Shown here: in pieces, positions 44,690-56,200 of the stretch
How positions within the stretch are numbered: position 1 is the stretch's first letter
Layout: every line of letters begins with the position of its first letter
Source: Nemertoderma westbladi
Taxonomy: Eukaryota; Xenacoelomorpha; Nemertodermatida; Nemertodermatidae
Direction of reading: 5' to 3'
Length of the DNA: 64,000 nucleotides
Assembly: GCA_032718475.1 (NCBI GenBank)
Contig: JAUCBJ010003349.1
Span: forward strand, 19,666-83,665
Made by a program: the position numbers and the translations under genes
Notes under the pieces: model-generated
What the model was told of the DNA's origin: nothing
Database searches by the model: none
Seen by the model: only the letters and a program-made list of their open reading frames with translations

Positions 44690-45059
44690 ACGCTGCGATT
44701 GGAGTGCATCCCATAGCAACCTCGATAACGTTACTATTGGCAACACCTACGCGAGTACGTTGTTAAACAGTCAACCCCATGCCGACGAGCCTCAGCCGTT
44801 CCATTGGCGACAGCAAAATCTGTGGTCTGATATGAACTCCTATTCTAGAACTAACGACTACGGTGTGAACCGCCATCGCCAAGGCAACCGGCGCAGACGT
44901 AATCGCCATGGTAACCGGCCTTGGATGCCCAATAGTAACAATCATAGTGGAGATGTTAACAGTTACAGGGGAGAAAGTAACAGTTACAGGGGAGAAAGTA
45001 GCCGAGGCCATGGTAACTCTCATTATAGTGACAACCGAAACGGTAACACAAGCAGTTGA
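44690..45059 (+). CDS. Putative 3' exon, possibly of the PIAS gene
   Basis: A strong acceptor (TTTGTTTTGTTTCATAG, ending 44689) opens an exon that reads for 122 codons after the split codon: polar, then Arg-rich (RQGNRRRRNRHGNR, about codons 65-80) and Asn/Ser/Gly/Tyr-rich. The nearest upstream plus-strand gene is PIAS. Splicing from a donor at 36994 (AA|GTAATT) joins in the correct phase (phase 2, giving Lys-Arg-Cys-Asp) for a protein of about 869 residues with a 7.7-kb intron. PIAS proteins do have variable low-complexity C-termini. It ends at TGA 45057-45059, but the same frame stays coding-like afterwards. It could instead belong to an unrelated, truncated gene. Confidence 0.45.
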
Positions 45060-45380
45060 TTTGGGTTTGGTTACAGTTACCACGGTGGTAACGGTGGGGT
45101 TGGTAACAGTCACCATGGTGGTAACGGTGGGGTTGGTAACAGTCACCATGGTGGTAACGGTGGCGTTGGTAACAGTCACTATGGTGGTAACGGTGGGGTT
45201 GGTAACAGTCACCATGGTGGTAACGGTGGGGTTGGTAACAGTCACCATGGTGGTAACGGTGGGGTTGGATTTATTTATCGTAACTCGGGACGTTACGGGT
45301 TCAATGATGGTCCAGATACTCGTCCCCATGGTAACGGACATGGAGCGATTAGATTTCAAGGACCGGCGTATCCGAATTGA
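45060..45380 (+). pseudogene. Gly/His/Asn-rich repeat frame after an in-frame TGA
   Basis: Directly after the TGA, the same frame encodes FGFGYSYHGGNGG, then six 11-residue repeats of the form VGNSHHGGNGG. A non-repeat tail follows (RYGFNDGPDTRPHGNG) to TGA 45378. The composition matches the exon before the TGA, so the two were probably one coding segment, with the stop acquired by mutation, read through, or caused by a sequence error. Confidence 0.45.
45084..45270. repeat. 33-bp minisatellite, about six copies
   Basis: Units start at 45084, 45117, 45150, 45183, 45216 and 45249 with the core GGTAACAGTCACCATGGTGG. They are in frame with the preceding exon. The antisense strand is also open through it (Val/Thr-rich), which is a shadow. 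Confidence 0.93.
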
Positions 45381-45726
45381 GTTTATCCGTATAACTTTAT
45401 GACCAGAACCACTGGTAATGAAAGGTCTCGCCATTATTTGACCCAGATACTGTATCCTTTATCTGGGACACTAGTTTTTAATAAGTCGTATAACCTAACT
45501 AAACCTACCTCCTACTTGCTTTAATTATATGCCTTTTTGTATTATATTCTTCATTTAATTTAAATTGATTTGTTTTATTCAGTTATTCTTAAGTTTATAA
45601 AACGCCACATGATTTATTTCATTCACCACAGACTGACTAATATTGATTTCTGGATTTGATTCCGGTAATGCGTTAAAGGCCGGTTTACACGTGGCAACTT
45701 TTCGAGAAACTTAATTTGTTCGCAGT

Positions 45727-46480
45727 TTAACCCTATTTACCCTGGGGGGGGGGGGGGGGGGATCCGCCGGGCAACGCTGGGTAACGGGTGAGAGGTATGA
45801 CCTTGAAACCTCTTGACTTTTCCTCAAATTTATTCCTCTTTCAAATGAAAAAAAACGTGACTCTAACCTCGCACATTTTTTTTCATAAAGGACCTTTCTC
45901 GCACCTATGTCAGAATTTTTGAAAATTTAAAAATTATAAAGTTGCCCTAAACCATACAAATTCTAAATCTATATCGCTTTTTTGGATGTGGAGTTGAGTA
46001 CAATATAACTAATGTTTAGTTCAGAGGCCTAACGTGTATTTTTCTTGCGGGTACTAAGATTTGGTGCTACACGAAATTTTCAAAACTGATTGTTTTCAAT
46101 TTTGTTACAGATATTGTAACAAATCAATTGTAACAAGTCATTCGAACAAATTCATGCAGCACTGACTTTTGGTGCACGCATGAAAAATGGCAGTTGCGTT
46201 AACTCGGAAGAACTCCATTTCAGTACCATTGAATTCGTTACCACCAATACCAATATACACGTGAGACTTGAAAATCAGTTACACATGTCACACTGACTAG
46301 GCACTTACAAAAATATTTTTTTTAGAGAATGTGTAAAAATATACCACTAGATAAATTTTTACCAACTTCCAGTGAATCTCATTCAAAAATGGCCGAGAAA
46401 TCAGGTCTGGGTCGAATCCCCCCCCCCCCCCCCCCCCCCCTTGTGGGAAGAACTAAAAGACCCAGTGTAGATAGGGTGTA
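45727..46480. mobile_element. TTAA-family element with G20/C23 tracts
   Basis: The left end is TTAACCCTATTTACCCTGGG followed by a G run. The right end is a C run (about 46420-46440), GGGAAG, then GACCCAGTGTAGATAGGG. The outer tips are inverted (CCCTATNTACNCTGGG), but the right TTAA has become TGTA or been lost against the 58-bp satellite. The interior has one unit related to the 162-bp repeat of 15900-16690. It is the same family as 14931-15652 and 15649-16978. Confidence 0.72.
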
Positions 46481-47340
46481 GTAAGGTGAGCCTTAGCGTA
46501 GGGGGTGCCATTAATGAACCTGTGGGGCGAGCCACGAAGTAAGGTGTGCCTTAGCGTAGGGGGTACCATTAATGAACCTGTGGGGCAAGCCACGAAGTAA
46601 GGTGTGCCTTAGCGTAGGGGGTACCATTAATGAACCTGTGGGGCGAGCCACGAAGTAAGGTGAGCCTTAGCGTAGGGGGTACCATTAATGAACCTGTGGG
46701 GCGAGCCACGAAGTAAGGTGAGCCTTAGCGTAGTGGGTACCATTAATGAACCTGTGGGGCGAGCCACGAAGTAAGGTGTGCCTTAGCGTAGGGGGTACCA
46801 TTAATGAACCTGTGGGGCGAGCCACGAAGTAAGGTGTGCCTTAGCGTAGGGGGTACCATTAATGAACCTGTGGGGCGAGCCACGAAGTAAGGTGAGCCTT
46901 AGCGTAGGGGGTACCATTAATGAACCTGTGGGGCGAGCCACGAAGTAAGGTGAGCCTTAGCGTAGTGGGTACCATTAATGAACCTGTGGGGCGAGCCACG
47001 AAGTAAGGTGTGCCTTAGCGTAGGGGGTACCATTAATGAACCTGTGGGGCGAGCCACGAAGTAAGGTGTGCCTTAGCGTAGGGGGCACCATTAATGAACC
47101 TGTGGGGCGAGCCACGAAGTAAGGTGTGCCTTAGCGTAGGGGGTACCATTAATGAACCTGTGGGGCGAGCCACGAAGTAAGGTGTGCCTTAGCGTAGGGG
47201 GTACCATTAATGAACCTGTGGGGCGAGCCACGAAGTAAGGTGTGCCTTAGCGTAGGGGGTACCATTAATGAACCTGTGGGGCGAGCCACGAAGTAAGGTG
47301 AGCCTTAGCGTAGGGGGTACCATTAATGAACCTGTGGGGC
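46481..47340. repeat. 58-bp satellite, ~15 copies
   Basis: Units of 58 bp starting GTAAGGTG(A/T)GCCTTAGCG and containing GGGGGTACCATTAATGAACC and GGGGCGAGCCACGAA. The last unit runs straight into TTGGTACACATGTTGTTTGG. A single related unit followed by the same TTGGTACACATG segment occurs at 60775-61000, so the array grew from the first part of a dispersed repeat. Confidence 0.95.
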
Positions 47341-47887
47341 TTGGTACACATGTTGTTTGGCAAAAGTTTAGAAATTTTCCAAGTTGGATTCGCGAGTGGC
47401 CTTCGAGAAGCTAAGATAAAAACAGTTAATTAGTTAATTAAGTTGATTAGTTTTCACAATTTCTAGAACAAATTATAATAAATTATTAGGTGTCTGCTTG
47501 ATACTAAATTAAACTGTAAAACTCGCATAACTTACATTCTGAAAAAATTTATAAATCATCTGGTATTTTTTTTAAACTGCGTTGCATCTACCCTTTACAT
47601 ATCCTTCGTTTACTCTTTTTGTCTCTTATCATCTTAGCGAACAATATTAATTATAGTATGTCTAGTTATATCTTGGCTTCCGACACACACAAACACACAC
47701 AGACTTTTAGAAAACGGCCTTAGTATAATTATGTTAAAGATTGCGGCATGCCGACTTTGCGGTCATTATTATAATCTCAACGTTCGTGTTGCTTGGAGTT
47801 TAGCCCCGTTATTAAATAAAACAGTTTATCTATTCAATCAATATTCCCCCCACCTCAACTTTCAAAATGTTTCCAAAAGCGCCATAC
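47341..47887. other. Non-coding; repeat tail and dispersed repeat copy
   Basis: 47341-47420 is the tail of the repeat that generated the 58-bp array (AAGTTTAGAAATTTTCCAAG, also at 60953-60972). 47665-47740 is the second copy of the repeat at 4310-4400. No gene. Confidence 0.6.
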
Positions 47888-48267
47888 AATAGGGTTGGTG
47901 ATTCAAAAAAAAAATTTATGTAAACACGTTCATAAAATGTAAAAAGGTGTGCTGATCACGAATCTAAAAACCGTTTTTAAATTCATCGAGTTCCGGCTGA
48001 GATTCAGGGGTTTATACACAAGCACGGGAAAATCTTAGTTTAAACGCTCTGATTTACTGTTCCACTTTCTGTTCCACTTTCTGTTCCACTTTGTCGCTAG
48101 ACAACGCTAACAACATTCTCTAGCTAACAGCATACAGTTTACTATTGTTTGATGTAGGCTAATTTTAGTTATAAAGATATTTCTATTATTAGTTTGACAC
48201 AACAATGTAATGTTCATTGTTTAAGATTATTTTTATTCGTTTGTAGCGACACTGTAGGGGTTGTCCT

Positions 48268-49761
48268 ACCGAGAGAAAGCCGCCCCAATATTAGATTATT
48301 ACAACAACATATCCATTGGGTAAGAAAGTGGAGGAGAGCCAGCCCGTCTCTTAATTTTTTACTTTATATTACGCGATCAATTTTCACTCATCTCGTCATG
48401 AACCCAACATGTATGTAACCCTTTGTTAAATTTGTTGGCTATGTGTTTGCGGCTGTTTGGGCGGGGTGTGGTAGGCCTACACTTTTCACACTTAAATATT
48501 TTGGTTGTGAAATGTTACAGGGCATAGCGATCTGAGATATTTCATTTATATTTTATTATGCGAGGAAGAAGAACATACAACGTTATTTACTATATATGTA
48601 ACAAAATAATTGTTTTCGGGTTTAACTTGGAAGCCTCCCCAAATAGTTGATATACAATTATATTTAAAATTATTTCCATGGTCATGGTCATTCACCCGTC
48701 TTTAGTTAGAAATTTGTTTGCATGAAAGACAGTTTAGTTGATTTATTATCTCTTATCTGACTGGGGTAATAATAAAGGATAGGATAAATGGAAGCAAAGT
48801 GTGACAGTAACAAATATTTCCCCGTCACCCTAGCATGTCTTAAGTATATGATATACCAAAGGGGGAAGTTTTGATTCACTGCATAAATGCAGTTCACCAA
48901 ACTTCCCCCGAATGCACACTGTAACTTCCCCCTTCCCACAAATATCCACTGTTGAATTAATTTGAAGCGATATAATAAGAACAAAATTGTGCAGTTTTTA
49001 ATTGTGTGGTCCAATTGTTATTTGATCTCTATTTATTATTTAAAGTGCATTTAATATCACACTGGTTTTTAGAATATTATACTATACAACCTTATGTTTT
49101 ATTAATTTACCCAATCGAAGCCTCATAAGGGCCGGTTATTTGTACACTTATCCCCTAATGCGCTCTGTAAGGTTCAAACAACATTAATATGAAAATAAAG
49201 TATCTGCAAAGAAAAGAACCCAATACTATATAATTTGACCTTATTAAAAAATTTGCACTTTTGCACACTTATTTGTACAAATGCACTTTAGCAGATCGTA
49301 ATGGTGGCTCTTATTTAACAAACTTATGTTTATCCTCTACCGATCTACGATGGTGTATGATCAAGTGTCAGTCGCTAAAAGTGTCAAAAATCCAATGTAA
49401 TAAATCTGGCTTTGCGATTTTGGACCATATTCATGGACATTTTTAAGTCACTTTATAGACATAAAAAGTTAAACAAATGTTACGATTATAGTTAGAAATC
49501 ATTCCAAACTACATTTTAATCCAAAAAATAATATTCTACGATGAATAGAACTGGAAATAACAGTGTTTGAAATATCGAAAAAATGTTCACTATTTAAGTG
49601 CATTTTGCACTAAGTGCACATAAGTCTTTTCCCAAGTTTTATCCTATTTCACACACTACAATCTATCTTCTATCCAATGAAAAAAGTTTCAGATTAAACG
49701 GCCTGTAGAACCGAAGTTATTTATGTTTAAAAATAGTCACTCGAAAATTTCAAATTCTCTT
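48268..49761. other. Non-coding interior, nothing recognised
   Basis: No supported gene. A short inverted repeat GGGGGAAGTTT...AAACTTCCCCC lies at about 48861-48910. ORFs are short and of AT-biased composition. Confidence 0.55.
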
Positions 49762-49834
49762 GGTCACATAGTCTAGTGGTTATCAATCACGTTAATGAAA
49801 CCTAAGTTCGCGGGTTCGAAATCCAATATTGACC
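49762..49834 (+). repeat. tRNA-like segment, probable SINE head
   Basis: It starts GGTCACATAGTCTAGTGGTTA, with an A-box-like D-arm as in tRNA-Val/Glu, and has a B-box CGGGTTCGAAATCC. The ends can pair for five bases (GGTCA / TGACC). The T-stem and anticodon stem are poor, so it is not a functional tRNA. A degenerate pol III head of a SINE or a tRNA pseudogene fits best. It is followed by T- and A-rich sequence. Confidence 0.5.
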
Positions 49835-51254
49835 TGACCATTCTTAATTTTTTTGCAAAAAAAATTATTTTTATTTTTTCACTAAAATCGCTCTAACTTC
49901 CATTCTGGTGGTCCAAATTCAATAAAATTGGTATATTCTTTGGGTTATTTTTGGCCCCAAAAAAATTAAAAAAAAGGGCCAAAATAACGCGATATTTTTT
50001 GACCCTTAAAATTCGTAATTTTAATTATATATGTTAAGATAAAAGATAGCGGAGTTAATTTGATACTTTTTACAGGTACTTTTGGCGCAATACGCTAAAT
50101 TATAATGGAATAGCGATTTGTTAAAAAAAAAAATTTTCGTCCCTTTTATAAATATTATATTTCACACGATCGCCTGCCGCTCCAGTTTTATAATACCTCC
50201 GGCGCTGTGATTAACGCTGTTAGATAGATAATTTAACGCACTATAAGTCTGTGTAAACAAATCTCCCGTAAGTTAAGTAGTTTTCGAGCTAGACGATTTC
50301 CCGCGAAGCAAGTTTGAAGCGCGAAATTATAATTTTGGCCCTCATTTTTTTAATATCATCCTTGGAGAAAAACCGATAGCATATTTGAATTCCCCGTATG
50401 GATATTGACTGTATAGAATGTACCTTAACCAACTAAAGTTAAAAATAAAAAATTATTCGATAAAAACTACTTTACAAATTCTGGCCCTTTTTGGCCCCTA
50501 TTGCCGACATATTTTTTGTACCCCCATTCGATAGGAACGTAGCCCCAATGGTCTTCTACGAGTTTCATAAAAGAATTAGTGGATTCCTACCCGCGTTGTC
50601 GAATTAAACATTTCGGAAATAAGTTTTCCAAAAAAGACGGACAAAAACGTACAAATTTACAGCCCCTTTTTCCACCCGAAATTTTAATAAATATCTTACC
50701 CCCATTCGATACGAAGGTAGTACCACTCTTCCCCTTTCCAACCGCGTTACTTTCGTCCCCGTACGATTAATATTAGCCGAGTTATAGCGGATCCCGCAAA
50801 GTCATTTTGTCCGTTTTTTCAACTTTGAGGGACATTTTCGGAAAAAAGGCGTGGTAATCTTTTTTGAAAAAAAAAACGAATTCACTAATTAATCCCTTCT
50901 ATCGTATCCCGGCGTCGGCTAAGCAATAACCTAGGGTTTTTTCGAGCCACTGTAGAGCGCCTTTCAAAAAAATTTTAAAATTGTCGAAAAAATGACGGAT
51001 TTTTGTCCGCCGTGTCCGTCGAAGGGTTAGATTTAGTAATGTTAGAGTTGCTAATATCTTAGAATTCCGAGCCGCTCCCGTGGTGCGAAAATAAAAAAAA
51101 TTGGTCAGTTCCTTCATCGAAAAGTCCCCCAGAATCCCAAGTTAACCTATATAGTTAGCGATGGCCTGCGGCTTTAGGAGCGGCCGCGGTATTCATTCAC
51201 CTCCCTCATAGCGGCCGCGGCGGTGTTGCGTCAAATGGAGAAATATTTATCCCA
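49835..51254. other. Non-coding interior, nothing recognised
   Basis: AT-rich sequence with many phrases such as TTTGGCCCC and AAAAAAATT, but no ORF of normal composition. A GC-rich spot with two GCGGCCGCGG strings (51180-51221) stands out. No gene is supported. Confidence 0.5.
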
Positions 51255-52157
51255 CCTAGTATTATATGCCTAGGCCTACTGTATTCACGAATGTTATTAG
51301 GGCTACATAAAAATGTTTTGGACCTTATTCTTTCTGTAGTAATGGTAATAAACCATCTCCACAGTTTTTTTAAACCTGACATTTTACATCGGATTTGAAC
51401 GCATTTATGATAATCACAGTGTATTCCGATTATGTTCTAGAACACGGTGGTTATGGATAGCTATACATATGTTTGTTTATAGCAACATATTAGCTATATT
51501 AAAATTAAAACCACACACAACCAATGAATGCGGATATATTTAATAATATTGAAACATAGTAAAAATAAATAGGAAATTGAAAGAAAATATAAGGTCCAAA
51601 ACTTTATCAATCAGCTGGGTTTGTAGTTTCTCACACTGACAGCAACACAAACATGGCGAAATATCACCGTTCAATAAGAACGTGTTTTGTTCCCAATTGC
51701 ATGAACTCAAAAAGAACAAATCCAGGTAAACTATTTTTTCAAGTTCCTTTTCAATGTTGTGTTGCTGTGTGCAAACACAGGTGTTCAATAAGTTTGGACC
51801 ATTATTCTCTTTCAATGTCCTATTTATTTTTACTCTCATTTCGTGCCCATGGTGTTTCAATATTTTTAAATATATCCGCATTCGTTGGTTATGTGTTGGT
51901 TTAATATGGCTAAATATGTTGCTATAAATAAACAAACATAGTACATAACTGTATGTGTATCGCTATCAATCGTGTTCTAGAACATAATCTCAATACACTG
52001 TGATTATCATAAATGCGTTTATATCCGATGTGAAATTTCAGGATTAAAAAAACTGTAGAGATGGTTTGAAGCATTTTTACAGAAAGAATAAGGTCCAAAA
52101 CTTGTAGCCCTAATAAAATTCATAAATACAGTAGGCCTGGCCTATAATAATACTAGG
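51255..52157. repeat. Foldback element with ~340-bp arms
   Basis: The left arm (about 51255-51605) is complementary to about 51795-52157, at roughly 85-90% by eye. Shared blocks are AGGCCTACTGTATT, TTGGACCTTATTCTTTCTG, ATGTTCTAGAACA and GCGGATATATTTAA. The loop (51606-51794) carries a THAP-like coding segment. Confidence 0.85.
51653..51904 (+). pseudogene. THAP zinc-finger fragment in the foldback loop
   Basis: ATG 51653 starts an ORF whose first 34 residues look like the N-terminus of a THAP domain (C2CH DNA-binding domain of P-element transposases and THAP proteins): CFVPNCMNSKR with the CX4C pair at Cys11 and Cys16, then KLFFQVP, the usual hydrophobic strand. The second C-X2-H pair expected about 40 residues later is not clear. 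The rest reads into the foldback arm. A donor-like CAG|GTAAAC at 51726 could end a first exon at 51725. It may be a relic of a P-type transposase that mobilised this foldback. Confidence 0.45.
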
Positions 52158-52527
52158 AAGACAACCCCTACAGTGTCGCTACAAACGAATAAAAAGAATT
52201 TTAAACAATGAACATTGCATTGTTGTGTCAAACTAATAATAGAAATATCTTTATAACTAAAATTAGCCTACATCAAACAATAGTAAACTGTATGCTGTTA
52301 GCTAGTGAATGTTGTTAGCGTTGTCTAGCGACAAAGTGGAACAGAAAGTGGAACAGTAAATCAGAGCGTTTAAACTAAGATTTTCCCGCGCTTGTTGTGT
52401 ATAAACCCCTGAATCTCAGCCGGAACTCAATGAATTTAAAAACGGTTTTCAGATTCGTGATCAGCACATATTTTTACATTTTATGAACGTGTTTATAGAA
52501 ATGTTTTTTTTAGTCACCAACCCTATT

Positions 52528-53111
52528 CATAATTATTTCACACGCTCTAAATCTCACATCATCCAAACGGTCACTGAGTTTTCGAGGCCCCAGCATTTGG
52601 AACTCACTCTCACTTCAATTGAAGTCGGAAAAAATCGAGACAATCATTTCGTTCTTCCTTTAAAAACTATTGATAGCGAGATTATAATAATTTAACATTA
52701 TTAAAGTTAATTCGGTTCAAATCATAATTAAATAATAACATTTTTAACAATGAAATAAATTAATATATAAAATATTATTAGATATATCTTTATACTTCGT
52801 CTAATTCGTCTTACTTACTTAAATAAAACAATCCGAATACATTAACTTCTTATGATAATGCACGTTTGATGTTAAGGTGACGACCACATTGTAATAATTT
52901 TAGATATATTTAGTCATACCAGTTTATTTCACTCTTTGTCTTATATTCTGGCATTTTATTTTGTTATGGATTGTTATTGTTTATTTTGTTATTATTTTGT
53001 TACAATTTATGGAATTAATTGTAAGTTTTTATTTTATTTTAATTGCATGAACGGTTTAACACTTAATATAATATGATACACACATATGCGTTATTGGTTA
53101 TGTCCATAATA
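52528..53111. other. Intergenic AT-rich stretch
   Basis: No gene is visible between the inverted-repeat structure and the KIF15 3' end. Confidence 0.6.
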
Positions 53112-53117
53112 TTTATT
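53112..53117 (-). terminator. Poly(A) signal for KIF15
   Basis: AATAAA on the minus strand, about 95 bases downstream of the KIF15 stop codon. Confidence 0.55.
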
Positions 53118-53211
53118 AAACATTATTTACAATTAATCTTGGTTAAGAATAAGTTTTCATTATCTAACGTTGCAAATTGTTTGGCATTAAAATAATAAAT
53201 GTTTGGGATGT

Positions 53212-56200
53212 TTACAAAACCAGACGTCGAGGTAACTCGTGTCCGTACCGTAGAAGCAGACCTTCTAGTTTCGCGTTTTGAATTCTCTCATCCTGGAATT
53301 TCCTTCTGGTCTCCTTTAACTCATTATTAACCTGCACGACACATTTAAGTCGCCGCTGCACATCTGTATCCCCCTCGAGTTTGGCGTTGTCCTCTTTCAA
53401 CTTGTTCATAGTCTCAACCATAACGGCAATGTCTCCCTGAGCTTTCAATCTATCTTGTTCCAGAGTCATTCTTTGTGTCTTTTGAAATTCCAATTCATCA
53501 TTGTTTTCGTAATATTTTTCCCGTAACTTTGCTATCGTTTCTTCCAATCGAGCTATTTGGGCTTTTTGAATTGTCCGCTTCGTTTCATCGGCGACTTTCA
53601 TGTCTTTTAACTTTTCCATAAAGAAGCATTTATCAGCTTCAAGCATTTCAATGCTTTTGTTTCTTTCAGTGACTAATTGTTGTAGAGGTTTGTCAGCAAT
53701 ATTGGCGGTATCATTAACACCAATAGGGATGTTCCCTTGTCTGTTAGCACTTGAGACATGTGCTTCTTCAACGGGTACCCTTTCTCCTAATATATTTATT
53801 TGTTCATTCAATCTCTCAATAATCAACTCTTTCTCTATTATTATACCATTGTAATAGTTCTTGCTTTCCTCCTGGACTATTTTTTGCGAGTCGCAAATAC
53901 TTATCAGTTTACTCACATTTGAATTCAATTTGTCAAGTACATTCGATTCAGATTCAGTTATGGTTTCAGTGTTGCATTTAACTTCGGTATCTGTGGGTAA
54001 ATATTGGTCAGTTCGAAATAATATATTAATCAGTGAATCAAATTTATTATCTTTGCCTAATATAGATTCAGACTGTTTGCGCTGCAGTTCATTTACGCGA
54101 TCTGCCAAGTCCGTGTTAACTTTTTCAAAGCCCATCAATTTGTCACGAAGCATTTCAGATTGTGTTTTGTCATGTTCCATCTCCTTTTTCATATCATCAA
54201 ACCGCGTAATATAACCTTGTAATGTTGATTCTAACTTATTGCATTCCAGCGTCTTTACATTATATGATGCTTTTGTATCTGCCAATTCTTTGGATAATGT
54301 TGAACACATTGATTTCTTTAGATTTAACTCGTTTCTTATTTCAGAAATTTCTCTCTGTTTACTATAATTGACTCCACTTAGTTCCTGTTTTAAACCAAAA
54401 ATACTTGACTCATATTTCACCATTTGAGATTTCAGTTGTTTCTGAAGATCAGTTACTTCTTGTGATGCAGATTCCAGTTGTACCTTATAATCGTTTTCAG
54501 TTCCCTTTAGAAATAATTTCAATTCCTTCTCATTGAGTCCCAACTTTTCAACGGTTTGGTCTCTAATTGTTATTTGATCTTGAAGTTCTTTAATAATTTT
54601 GGCATAACAATCTACATTGTTCACAGTTTCCCTTAACTGAGCCCTTGTTTTCTCCAAGTCATCTAAATAATTATCCCTTTCTCCAATAATACTAGATAGT
54701 TTCTCCTCCGTTTCCAATAGCTTCGACGGCTCAACTTTACCTTCAGATTCTTTTTTTAGAGCCTTTAATTTTATTTGTAGATCAGATTTTGCTGCTAATA
54801 GTTCTATCTCTGTGTTAGCAAGGTCCTGCAAAGAGGTTTCCAGGGTATCACATTTCATTTTGAGTAAATTATTCATAGTCAATAAATCATTTTCTCTTTT
54901 TGAGGCTGCATCTAAATCAATAATATGTTTCTTCTCCATATCTCTAGATTTTTCAATTTCTAAATTTTTTTTATTTATTTCTTCTTGTCTCTCGGAATTC
55001 GTCTTGATCTCCAATGATTGTTTTATTTTGATAGTATCAGCTTGGTCTTTGATCATGATTTTATAAGACGATTCTTGATCTATTAATCGAGATATTTCTT
55101 TCCTTAACTGCTCTGATGTTTTCTCAAATTCATCCTTTCCAGAATTATAGTGTAATTGAAGCTCCAAATGTTTTTCCTCTAATGCTTTCTGTTCTGAACG
55201 AGCATTTTCCAGCTGGATAGTGTGATTGTCCACCAATTCCGATAGATTAACAATGGCATTATCTTTTTCTCCTACAATACCCCTCAAGTCTTCTTCTCGT
55301 TTGTTGCTCTCTGAGACATTCACCTCTAGCTGAAGCTGCGACTTACTCAACCTCTCTGTAAGTTCATCTATATGATTACATTTCTCAAGGACTTTACTAT
55401 CCAGCTCCGCCATAGCTTTTTCCATTTCACATATATTATCCCTTTGTGATTTAATTGTTACTAAATATCTATCAGATTCTTCTGCATATTTCTCTTTTGC
55501 AATGTTCAGGTTTTTCTCAGATGATTCATATTTTTCTTCAAGACATAATAGAGTTGTTTTAAGGTCGTTTGATATTTTATCATAACTATGAAGCTTCTTG
55601 TTTAATTTTGTTTTGATAATATCATCTGTCTTTATCTTTTGAATAGCCCCAGTAAGTTCTTTTTTAATAGCATTACTATTCAATAAATCCTGCTCTAGTG
55701 TGCTGTTTTTAATAATTTCTGAATTTAATTTAATTTCTAGTTGTTGTGCGTTTTCTTCTTGTTCCTTTTTATGAATAATTGTTTCATTTAATTTATTTTC
55801 AACTTCTGATAGTTTAGATGTCAATTCTTTCCTTGATTTCTTTTCATGTGCACTTGTCTTCTTCTGCAATTGCATTGATTGTAGTAGTTCAGTAATTTCA
55901 GTATCTTTAGTATCGAGTTTGGTCTCTAAAGATTTCAACTCATGTTGTAGACCTTCTGCTTTCGATTCTGAGTCGCTACTGGATACTTTTAAATTCTTCA
56001 ACTTGCCTTCGAGATCCTGAATGATTAATTCATAATGTGATGTTTTTGTAGACAATGAACTTAGTTCCTTGGCTTGAAGTTGTTTCAACCCTTTCGTTTC
56101 TGATTTAAGTTTTTCATGCCTAGCATATAAGTCATTAAGCTCATCACTCATCACTGCTTCGTTGCATTTCGAAGAGCGCAGTTCCTCGTCCTTGATTAGG

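Larger units (their letters stand above)
47888..52527. mobile_element. 4.6-kb structure with ~375-bp inverted arms
   Basis: The left arm 47888-48267 is matched by the complement of 52155-52527 with few differences. The outer tips are AATAGGGTTGGTGA and its complement. Both arms contain GTTCCACTTTCTGTTCCAC and TGTTAGCTAG-type strings. The interior holds a tRNA-like segment and, next to the right arm, a THAP-bearing foldback. No intact transposase is seen. I could not establish a target duplication (left flank GCCATAC, right flank CATAAT). It could be a large non-autonomous DNA transposon or two inverted copies of one repeat. Confidence 0.7.

Noticed and set aside
44763-45434. Minus-strand 223-codon Thr/Val-rich ORF
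   Set aside because: It is the antisense of the 33-bp minisatellite and the plus-strand exon.
49762-49834. Functional tRNA gene
   Set aside because: The T-stem and anticodon stem do not pair well, so only a tRNA-derived head is supported.
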